A stretch of 64,000 bases of DNA from contig NC_086378.1 of NCBI RefSeq assembly GCF_036588685.1, positions 27,009,578-27,073,577 of the forward strand. The letters are read 5' to 3'. Below are positions 47,201-59,200 of this stretch, one piece after another. The DNA comes from Mytilus trossulus (lineage: Eukaryota > Mollusca > Bivalvia > Mytilida > Mytilidae). The notes beneath the pieces are model-generated. The model was not told the origin of the DNA, did not search any database, and saw only the letters and a list, made by a program, of their open reading frames with translations. Position numbers and translations under genes: made by a program. Each line of letters opens with the position of its first letter. Within the stretch, counting starts at the first letter, position 1.

Positions 47201-50200
47201 CCACTAAGAATAGAGACTGGAAGGTACATTGGCGAACAACGAGAGGAACGCATCTGTAAATTCTGTACCGAAAACAATATTGAAGATGAATCACATTTTG
47301 TTCTTGACTGTTCGCTTTATACTGAACTCAGAAATGAACATTTCAAAGACATTATTTCAGATGTCAACTTCTTGCAAATGAGCAATGACGAAAAACTTTA
47401 TCATATCTTGATCAACTTTCCACGAAAAACTGCTAAATATCTGGTGGACGCAATTAGGAAACGACGTCAAGTTGTATTCGGACAAGCTTAGTTATTTATC
47501 AAAAACTTTAATTTATTGATGATTATAAAAAGGTTACTTCATGGTCAATATGAATATTTTCAGTTTCTTTATTATACATTTTTGTAAATATTAATTTATT
47601 ATGCATTCAACTGGAAATTTACTAAATCGATCTTCTGACAACTTATTTTTCTTTTCTTTTATATAAGTTTGAATTCTTCACTATTTTTCACTATTAATTA
47701 ATTATTTTGAATTAAGCCTAATTTTAATTTTCATTACTTTGTTTGAAATCCGTGATAAAGAATTGCGTTTAATTTTTGAAAGTGACTTATAGACCCAATG
47801 GGTCGGGTGTATTTTATTGTGTATATAATATATTGTACTTTACTGAAATGTGATTACACATGTCACTATAATAAAAAATTTACTTACTTACTTACTTACT
47901 TACTATAATGTACTGTTTCTATTGTCTAATTAGTAAGCCTTAACCTTAGATTACCATGCTAGAATGTACTGTTTCTATTGTTTAATTAGTAAGCCTTAAC
48001 CTTAGATTACCATACTAGAATGTACTGTTTCTATTGTCTAATTAGTAAGACTTAACCTTAGATTACCATACTAGAATGTACTGTTTCTATTGTCTAATTA
48101 GTAAGCCTTAACCTTATATTACCATACTAGAATGTACTGTTTCTATTGTCTAATTAGTAAGACTTAACCTTAGATTACCATACTAGAATGTACTGTTTCT
48201 ATTGTCTAATTAGTAAGCCTTAACCTTAGATTACCATACTAGAATGTACTGTTTCTATTGTCTAATTAGTAAGACTTAACCTTAGATTACCATACTAGAA
48301 TGTACTGTTTCTATTGTCTAATTAGTAAGACTTAACCTTAGATTACCATACTCGAATGTACTGTTTCTATTGTCTAATTAGTAAGACTTAACCTTATATT
48401 ACCATACTAGAATGTACTGTTTCTATTGTCTAATTAGTAAGCCTTAACCTTAGATTACCATACTAGAATGTACTGTTTCTATTGTCTAATTAGTAAGCCT
48501 TAACCTTAGATTACCATACTAGAATGTACTGTTTCTATTGTCTAATTAGTAAGACTTAACCTTATATTACCATACTAGAATGTACTGTTTCTATTGTCTA
48601 ATTAGTAAGCCTTAACCTTAGATTACCATACTAGAATGTACTGTTTCTATTGTCTAATTAGTAAGCCTTAACCTTAGATTACCATACTAGAATGTACTGT
48701 TTCTATTGTCTAATTAGTAAGACTTAACCTTAGATTACCATACTAGAATGTACTGTTTCTATTGTCTAATTAGTAAGCCTTAACCTTAGATTACCATACT
48801 AGAATGTACTGTTTCTATTGTCTAATTAGTAAGACTTAACCTTATATTACCATACTAGAATGTACTGTTTCTATTGTCTAATTAGTAAGCCTTAACCTTA
48901 GATTACCATACTAGAATGTACTGTTTCTATTGTCTTATTAGTAAGCCTTAACCTTAGATTACCATACTAGAATGTACTGTTTCTATTGTCTAATTAGTAA
49001 GCCTTAACCTCAGATATGTGCTTTTTTCATGCCCTTTTATTTATTTTTTTGCACATATGTTCTGCAAAGATTGGAATTTTTATACTGCATGTGCCTACCG
49101 TTTGGAATGTTACTAGTGCTTCTTGAAATAGCCTCATGAACATCTGAAATAACGTTGCAGTCGGGTAGATATCTGGATTTTCTAAATACAGCAAGTATTG
49201 GTGGTACTTTGATTGCTGTAAAGGAATATAGAAAAATTAAATTTAACAAAAATGTAATTGCGTCAATTTGTTCATAACATACACGTATAAGTGACGAAAT
49301 ACGTTTGCACTGGCAAAGAAGAAAATAAAACGTGAGGTGCAATATTTCGATTAATTGATTGATTGATTGATTGATTGACTGATTGGTGTTTGCTTAGCGC
49401 CACAGGAGCGCAAAAAGGCTATATCGTGGCGAGAGCTTATTCAAATCTCATTTACAGTATATCTTAAAAATCAGACAAACAAACAAAATGTCTTCCTAAG
49501 TAGACATAACTTCCCTATCAATTGAGATATTTTATGTTCGTCTTTGAAATTATTTCCCTTACCCGTATCTTGATTGGTAGTTGTTATTCACAGGCAGAAT
49601 AATTTTGCCCTGGCCTTCATCTCCCTTCACAACAGTCGTAAAGGTTTTGGTAACTGTAAGACTTTATCCAAAAGTTGTTTACTTTATTTGTATTTTACTA
49701 GGTTTTTTTTTCAATAATTATGTTGTATACTTATTTCTAAAAACATTATTTGGAAACAAAATACTCAATATAAGTGTCTTTTTTTTTAAACTAGAAAGTT
49801 TGCACGAGTTACCAGCTGAAAACATAGATTATGATTTTAAATACTAGCACCTTAATTCTAACCGATACAATAAAACATATATGATTCTCAATAGAAACCA
49901 ACTAAGATATTAAGTAAAGTTTATCGTTATTGTGGGTGAAGTATGTGCAGAACGTATCAGATCATTCCTTTAATTATGTCTTTGTTTTGTCAACGCATAG
50001 TTGTCAATATAATGGAATTTGATGCTACTGTAATACATGTGAGAGGTTAAGCTAGCCATAAACAAGGTTCAATCCATGAGGGTTTGGATGGGGTTAAATG
50101 ATTAAAGAATAACGCCGTTAAAAAATGAAGTTAAGGGAATAACGGGCAAATCAAAAGATACTGATTAGAGAAATGCGTGGTCTAATTTTTTGGAGATTTG

Positions 50201-53200
50201 AAAACAAGGGGTTAATTTTTTGAAGATTAGAGAAAAAAGGGGTGAAAATAAAATGTTTACAGAATAACAGACCCCTCCATCCAGACCCTTATCCATAATT
50301 TTCTACATAAGAAAATGTCTGTACCAAGTCAGGAATATAACAGTTGTTATCCATTCGTTTGATTTGTTTGAGCTATTGATTTTGTCATTAGCCAAAGACA
50401 TTCCGTTTTGACTTTTTCTCAGAGTTCAGTATTTTTGTGATTTTAGTTGGGTTTTTTTATAGTTTTTTTTGCATATCTCTTAGTTCATTGATTTGTATAC
50501 TTGCCTCGTCTGATTCTTTTGCACCTTGAAGTCATTCTATCCACTGTTTCAGAATCAGGTAGACCTTGACTTCTCCTAAACACGGCTCTGTCTGTGTAAA
50601 CTGCTCGGTCTGTATTGAGTGTTGCTCTTGGTGGTATGTATGGAGGTACTTCTGTCAATGTTATAGCAGATTTATTTACTGTTTATTCATTTAAAATCAA
50701 TTTTGAATTCAAAGAAATTCCAAATCGTAGAGCATTCCATTATAATTTTTGCTGGACATGCTATTTTTACACCCAACTTTAGTCAAGCAGAACAACCATA
50801 TTTTTTCTTACAACAAAGTTCGATAAATTCGCTCTATTTCGCAGCATGGTACAAATGCATTCATTATAACACTTTGGTGCTCCCTCGAATTTCAATGTTT
50901 AAATTGGACTTGAAAAAAAAATTGTTACTAGAACTGTTGTCAAGATTTTTATTTATATTCGAAGTTTATTATGCCTGAACTTGAAAGAAGATATCAGATT
51001 GAGGGGGTCGATTTCAAATGAGGGCCCTCATGGGGTTTTTGATTATGTGATCACTTGGCCGTTTTTTTAATGATTATTTGATTATTAAGCCAAATATTTC
51101 ATGATTATTTGATTACCTAGGACTGTATTTTTAGTTTATGATTATTTGATTACTAAAGATAAGCAAATATTTAATGATTATGTGATTATATTGGCAAAAA
51201 AATGGTGATTATGTGATTACTAGGACCCCCCCCCCCCCCATGAGGGGCCTCTCAAATGTCAGAGAACCACAGAGGACGTCTTGCTAGCAGGTAACAAAGA
51301 CAATAATAAAAGTTCACATAACACTACACAGAATAAAACCTTCATTAATTTCCAGAGTAGAATTTGTGTATTTCGGAAGGGTGACCAAGTATTCATGTTG
51401 TGTGACACCTGTGAATATTTCGTGAAAATTTTTAAGACCATTATATATGATGAGTTTATTTGAGATTGACTATTACGATGAAAGTCAGCCAAGTTAGATT
51501 GATGTAAGCAAATATTTTAACATGATGATTTTAACACTTGCCAATATACAGCAAACATTTTATCATTGTTGGTACTATTATTGATCCCCCCGGCCCCATT
51601 ATTATCAATACTAATGTTGGTACAATAAAATTATTGATAACGCTGTTCTTATTATTTTGATGATAATTATTATTATAGATAATTCAATTGCAATTATAAA
51701 CCAATATAGGTCAAGGTACGGTCTTCAACACGGAGCCTTGGTTCACTCCGAACAACAAGCAATAAAGGACCACAAACATTACCAGTGTAAAAACATTTAA
51801 ACGGGAAAGCCAACGGTCTAACCTATATAAAATCGAAAAACGATAAATACTATGAACCACATAAACATTAAAAGATTAAACGTTTTAACGGTATCTAACC
51901 TTCTCCCTTTTCTGAAACAATAGTATAACATCAAAACCTCGAAAAACACACTGTAAAATATCAACATAGAATGAAATTCAAAACAATGTGGCTGTGGCTA
52001 TTGATTGACAGATTAAATTCATTCATTGATTGGGACAATTTACGTGAACGTTTGTCTGTAACGACCACTGTTCACGACGTACCTACGATAGACATTTAAA
52101 CTGTGGGGTCATCAAAGGTTTCTAAACGCCTTTAAATATAAAATAATTCGAAAAAATAAATAGGAATAATCTTTATGTTTTGATTGATATAATTGATAGA
52201 TATCAAAACATCGTGTTATTTCTGATTAATTTTTCGAATTACTTTATTTATGTGTTGAGAACCTTTGGTGACCCCATAGTTTCCTTACCTTAACCTTAAT
52301 TCTCTCCGCGCCAGAAGTCGCATAAGGCCTCCACGCTGCTTTTCCACCCTTTTTATATTTTGCCGCTGTTCTGGCTACGTTCCAACTTGTCCATCCTTAT
52401 TGGCTTCTTTCTCTCCATGTAGTTTTTGGCCTTCCTTTGTTCTTTTCCCTTCAGGTGCCCATTGTAAAGCTACATAGCTGTTGTTGTCTCTTTCACGTCT
52501 TAATGTATGTCCTATCCATGTCCACCGTCTCCTTCTGATGTTTCTGGTGTTAGCTATTTCGTTTACTGTTTTGTTTGATGTTTTACTCTGCCATCTTATT
52601 TTTAGGATCTTTCTTAGGTATTGGTGTTCTACAGTATTAAGTTTCTTTTCTTCAATGTTTGTTAATTTCCATGTTTCGCATCCATACAATAATACAGGTC
52701 TTACTAATGATTTATAAAGATGAATTTTTTTTTTTCGGCCAATTCCTGTTGCATACCATATATTTCTTAGACGATGGAATGTCCCTCTTGCTTTCTGTAT
52801 TCTGTTTTTGATGTCACAACTGCCTCCTCCCTCTTTGTCCATGACTGCTCCAAGGTATGTAAACTTGTCTACATCTTCTATTTTCTGGTCGTATAACGTT
52901 ATCAACTCTTTATTCTTTGTTTGCTTGGATCTCAGAGTTTTACACTTTTTGGGGTTAAGTTTCATTCCAACTCTTTCAGCTTCAGTTGTTAATTTCTGTG
53001 TTTTTTCATCAAGGTCGCTAAATTTTGAGGAAAGGAGTGCGATGTCGTCCGCAAAGTCAAGATCTTCTAGAACAGTATTAAAGTTCCATCGTATCCCTCT
53101 TGCTTTGTCTGCAGTTGTTTTCCGCATGATCCAGTCTATGACTAGAAGGAAAAGAAAACCTGAAATTACGCATCCCTGTTTCACTCCTGATTTTATCTCA

Positions 53201-56200
53201 AACCATTCTGATGTTTCTCCCTGATCGATGATAGAACACTTAAATCCTTTATATATCTCCTTTATGGTTCTTATGATCTTGTCTGGTATTCCATAGATCT
53301 TCATGATATACCATAGATTCTCTCGGTGGACTGAGTCAAATGCTTTTTCGAAGTCTATAAAAAGTATTATTAAAGCTGCCCTCCATTCATTTGTTTGCTC
53401 GAGTATGTTTCGAAGGATAAAAATCTGTTCAGTTGTTCCTCTTTTTGGTCTAAATCCTGCCTGCTCATTCCTCAATCTCTTGCCATTCCTTCTTTTATTC
53501 TTTCTATTAGCATTCTGCAGAAAACTTTACTGAAAACAGGTAAAAGAGTCACTCCCCTCCAGTTGTTACAATCTGTCATATCGCCCTTCTTAAAGATCTT
53601 ACAAATCAATCCCTTTCTCCAGTCTGATGGCCAATTTTCTTCTTCCCATAGGCTGTTAAATATTTCTGCCATTTTCTCTGCTGTAAGGTCGATGTCTGCC
53701 TTTATAAGCTCTGGTGTTACACTATCTATTCCTGCTGACTTCCCATTTTGTGTCTTCTTCAGTGATCTTTTAACTTCAGCTACTGTCCATTCTCCTAGAT
53801 CGATCTCCTCTATTATAATTTCGGCCATATCTACATCTTCCTCTGAAATTGGATGAAGAGGATCTTGCCTACTCTAGTATTTAAAACTTCACTAAAATGT
53901 TCTACCCATCTATTCAATATATCATTTCTTTCACTTTTCAGTTCTCCTTCTTTACTTTTTACTCCTGTGTGTTGCCTCTTTCTTTCACCTGTTAGTATTT
54001 TAGTGATGTTATAAAGCTCTTTGCTTCTGCCATTTTCTGCTGCTTTTTTTGCATCTTCAGCCATCATATTGTACCACTTCCTTTTATCCTCTCTGGCACT
54101 TTTCTTAACCCCTTTATTTTTCTGCTTGTATTCTTCATTGAGTCTCACTTTTAATCTTTCCGATCTGACTCCTTCTAATTTATTTCTAATTTCTTTTCTT
54201 TCATCCACCATTTTCCATGTATTGTTGGTTATCCATGGTTTACTGATCTTTTACTGCTCCCCAATACCATATAGTATAAGATTCTTTTAAAGTGCATAGA
54301 GAGCAGTTGTCGTTACATACAAACGTTCACCTAAATTGTCCTAGTCAATGGATGAATTTAATGTGTCAATCAATGGCCACAGTCACACTGTTTTGAATTT
54401 CATTCTAATGTAATAATAAGATTGGAAAATTTCAAATTAAATTACGATGAATTTTGGTATTGCTTACCTGGTGTAAAGGATTGTTGTTTATAGCAGAAAA
54501 CAATTGCTGTTATGAAAGCTGTCAGTATCAGCAGTAAACACAGCGGGGCAACAAAATAAACAATATAGATCAGCTTATGACTTCCTAGCGTAGTAAAAAC
54601 AAGTAGATAGTATGTAATGATATACCTTCTCATTGATAGAATTGCATTAAAGAATAAAACTTTAAATATATAAAGTAAACTACTTATCTAGCATAACAAA
54701 AAGAAATGACAAACTATTTTTTTTAACCTAGATTCGTTTGTTTAGTTTCTCTTTATTTGTTTCTAATAGTTTTCATCTCTTTATAGTTATTTGATGCTGA
54801 CTTTAAAAAAATGTTTCTTTTTCCGATTAACCTCTTATTTTATAGTCAAACATCTTGTGTTACTATTATTCTTGCCGCTTTAATTTTTCAATCGTAAAAC
54901 TAATAGTCTTTAACTGGCTACTGATGTTTATGATATTAATGATTGAAGCAGAATATAACTCTTCCGGATCACCTGAGATACTCCCGTTTTTGTGGGGATC
55001 GTGATGTTCAATTCTTTAGCTTTGTTTACTCAGTCTGATGGGTTTTTTTCGGTCGTTTCTCGTTTTTGTCATAGTGTTGTTGTCAGTTTGTGTACTTTTT
55101 GGTATCTTTCGCCTCTATTTTGTGTTGCTTTATTCCCTTTCCCCTGACCGTTCATATCAACCTTTATTCGACGATGGCATTTGTACATACGTTACGGAGA
55201 CTTAAAAAATGGCATCAATCCTGAGCTTGATACTTTTTATCCAATATAATGTCTAGTTTTGCTTTTCCGATTGTTTCACGTTTTCAATATTTGGGCTACA
55301 GAGGTCGTGTATCAGAGAAAAAAACACTGTGCATTTGTGAAAATGATAACCCATACGTACATGCATGTATTTGTTTTAACCAAAATGTTCATTATTAAAG
55401 TAATTATATACCATCCCTAGCTTCGCCTATTGTCGTCCGTATCGTCAAAGGGTCTTTCTGAGAGTCTAAACTTCTCCCAATATCGTTTTCGGCATACAAT
55501 ATGAATTGATAGTCCGTCGATGAAAACATATAATCCACTTTGAAGGGTTCTTTCTTTGACTTTACAGTTCTCGTTCGTTTGGTATCATTTGAAGGCCAAT
55601 GACTGATACAGAATGTCTGTTCGTTTCCACCATTGTAACCAGGAGAAAACGTGGCTGTAAATCCATAACTCGTAATATCTCTCATACTCACATTGTACGG
55701 TTCTGATGGTGGACCTACAACCAATACAAAAGTAATATAGAACTTAGGAGCATGTAACTCAGTTGTTATGTTGGTTATATAATTAATGTCTCCTTTTTTT
55801 CGATTTGTTTTTTTTTTGTACAAATAAGACTGTTCGCTCTCTCTTTTGAATTGGTTTACTTGTCATATCGTTGTATTGTATAAACAACTATACTTTAAGT
55901 ATTAATGACATTGTTGAAAGCTATACGGTGACATATATGTACGTCATTATGGGCTCTGGTTTGGTTCATTGGCAATCTTGCCACATACATTAATATCTGT
56001 ATAGATAGGCCGATATAGTTTTTTATGCATATTTACCTCTGGATGTTATGTTAAAGTCGAAATACGTAACCCCTCCATCATTCATAAGCGTTATCTTATA
56101 AGGCCCATAGTATCTCTCGTTGAAAATTCCAAGTGTCCAATAAACTGATTCACCTTCATAGTGATATGTTTGTCCGTTAGCGGTGAAATCTACATTTCCC

Positions 56201-59200
56201 TCTACATACATTGTTTTAGTTATATTTTCAATAGTAGTGTAATCTTTTTTGTTCAGAATCGCAGATGTGTTTCCCGGGTATGCGTAGAAGTCTATTGTGA
56301 TGGTAACAGGCATACCATGACCTGCTGAATACACTTTTCTGTTGTTTAGGCCAACGAGTGGGGCGGCTATAAAACAATAACAACGAATTCACATTATAGT
56401 TTTGAATAAATTGTTTATGTTATGTTTCTATGTATCATTTGACCATTTCACCTATCTTTATAGATTATCGTTGATCATCTCAACGAGATTAATTTTCTCG
56501 CTTGAGCCGATACGGCGAAAGTGAGAAAAGCAATCGAGTATAAATGACCAACTGTACCTGTTTATCGCTATTTTGCCTATGACGACGGTGTCAATTTTAT
56601 GTCAATTTCATTAGCAACGCCACGTGCCTCCTAAGTTTTTAGCGATAATTTTCCATCTCAAGCGAGAAGTATGATATGAAAAAATAAACACAAAAAAAGA
56701 TCAAAAATAAACATGCACAAAATAGCGATAATATGCATTATCGCTTCTGGTGCACTTTTCTATATGATCATTTGGTGATACATTTCCATATCATGGTATT
56801 CGCTTGACATTGAAAATTTTCATTTAAGAATTTAATGCTTCTTTTTGTAACTTCATTGGGGTTTGAAAGCGTTTAAAAGCGTTGACCGAATTAAATTTTG
56901 TATAAAGCTTGTAAGCGCCTCATTCTAAAAATGTGCGCACGGTCAACGCTTTTACAACCCTATGAAGTTACAAAAAGAAGCATTCAATACTTATAATTAC
57001 ATTTTTTTCAGCTAGGATTATCAAAACACGAATTCTATAAAAAAAAATTATCTAATTCACCTCGGCACTTTATTGTGAGACCTCTTGGTATCATGAATGA
57101 TAAGTTCTATTGAGTAATGCAATAACTTAAGGAATAACTCGTGATGTACAGTTAGCCAATCAGAATAAATTATTATAATGAAACATACATCTAATGTAAT
57201 TATTAGAAATTAAAGTTGAACGTGCAGCTTTCAATGAAAACATAAACGACGTCATGGACAAAATAGCTATAAACAGATTTGCAATATAGTCAACATCTTA
57301 TCTCAGGACTGACCCTTCGATCAGAATGTTGCTAAGAAACGGGTTTTTTTGTTTGTTTGAAAAGCAATCGGGAATCTATAAATATATTTAAAAGTGGTAA
57401 AAAAAATGATTAGATTTGTTTAGGGGGTAGTGGTAGTGGACATCGTTATTTCTTTCATATAACTCTCACCTATTGGGTAACTTAATAACTTTATTTTCGT
57501 TTCAAAGACCTGTCATTATATATATTTTAAATACTTACTTTGGATGAGCACAGGTTTTGATATCTTATCCAATTGTCCACTCCATGTTTCGTGTCCAGCA
57601 ACGCATGTACAGTTATAGACGGGGACGTTCTTTGAAATATTAATTTGTATCTCAAGTATGTTTCTTTTTGTTTTGTCGTCATAATATTCTTTTCTCGAAG
57701 CGAAAGGATTCAAACAGTTCCAGCTTAGTTTCGGTCTGGGAAATCCTCCGATTACTGTACAAATATGAGTTACAACATCACCAAATTTAAAAGGTCTATT
57801 ACCACCTTTTATTGATGTTATAGGTCCACTGGTAGGCGGAGCTGTAATTAGTAAATGATATATGTAGTTGAAAATCAGTAAAATTAGCAAACATTGTGAA
57901 TCTATTTCGAAAACAACTTGTTAGGGTTCGACGGGTTAAGTGTTTGTTTTTATCACCTAAATCCTTAATTAAGTTAGTGATGGAAAAAGCCATACTGGGC
58001 CTGGTTTTCGAAAGTATCTTATGACTAAGACATGTCTTATGATGGTCTTAGGACATGGCATAGTCGTAAGATATGTTTTCGAAAGATATGTCATAACTTG
58101 TGTCGTAAACTTAAGATAAATGATAGAAAATAATGTTCACTTGTGACAGTCATACGAGCATCATTGCTATGACTCTCTTAAGACAGCTTTGATTTACATC
58201 CTATGACATATCATATGATAGGCATAAGATGATCATAAAATATGTCTTAAGATATATCTTATGACATATCTTATGATACTTTCAAAAACCAGGCCCCAGA
58301 TGTATAAAGTGACTAGTAATGTTGTTTGTTGTTTCAAAAGTTGATATTTGTCAGCAAACTGTTATCTTCAATATGAAAACATACATTGTTTATTTATTGA
58401 CACCTTTAATTACTATTGTCATTTTAATTTATATCCTTACGTATTTACCATGTTTATATTTGACCAATATGCATAATTTAAGCCTAACATTAGTTTTACT
58501 TTAACCAACCCAATGCAATAAACATTTGTAATTATACATTAATAAGTACTATATAATAACAGGAATTAAAACGGATAGTCATTGCTTAGTTGTAATAAAA
58601 ACACATCTATATGAGTGGATAGCAATGGAAAGACTTCAGTCATAATTATACACCTATTGACTGGTTTTGAGGGTGACACCAAATTTTTTGTCCATTTGAT
58701 AATTATTACTTTACTCGAGTAATATGAGGTGTCTCAGGGACAACAAACTTGATATTACCTTATAACTTGGCCTCATGCAATAGTTGGTATCTCAGGGACC
58801 ACAAATTTGCTATAATCCGCATAACTTTTCTCGTGCAATAGTTGGCATATCAGGGACAACAAAATTGCTATAACCCTAATAACCAGTCAATAGGTGAATA
58901 CTTGTTTTCTAGTTTTTCGGATGAATAAAAGATACACACAGAAAATGACTCACTGGACACACGGAGTAGAAAAGGCTGACTTTACATTGTACAACGCTAA
59001 TAGTTATCAAAGGTACCAGAATTATAATTTAGTACGCCAGACGCGCGTTTCGTCTACATAAGACTCATCAGTGACGCTCATATCAAAATAGTTATAACCC
59101 AAACAAATACAAAGTTGAAGAGCATTGAGGATCCAAAATTCCGAAAAGTTGTGCCAAATACGGCTAAGGTAATCTATGCCTGAGATAAGAAAATCCTTAG

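Larger units (their letters stand above)
43020..47908 (+). mobile_element. non-LTR retrotransposon, 5' truncated, inserted in the minisatellite
   Basis: A 4.9-kb element sits inside one array unit. TACTATAA is present on both sides (43012-43019 and 47901-47908), a probable target-site duplication that partly overlaps the (TTAC)n tail at 47880-47903. It carries the end of an upstream ORF, a coiled-coil ORF1 and an APE-RT ORF2 with no frameshift. After removing it, the 56-bp register continues (43009 plus one unit leads to 47954). Intact ORFs and a clean duplication point to recent insertion. Its sense is opposite to the host gene. Confidence 0.92.

Noticed and set aside
49581-49847. 88-residue plus-strand frame
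   Set aside because: It overlaps the antisense of the optional exon and then reads AT-rich intron; composition is random.
53395-53856. Open frames on the + strand opposite the RTE-like element (52481-54290)
   Set aside because: They are antisense shadows of the reverse transcriptase, with low-complexity Ser/Leu/Phe text.
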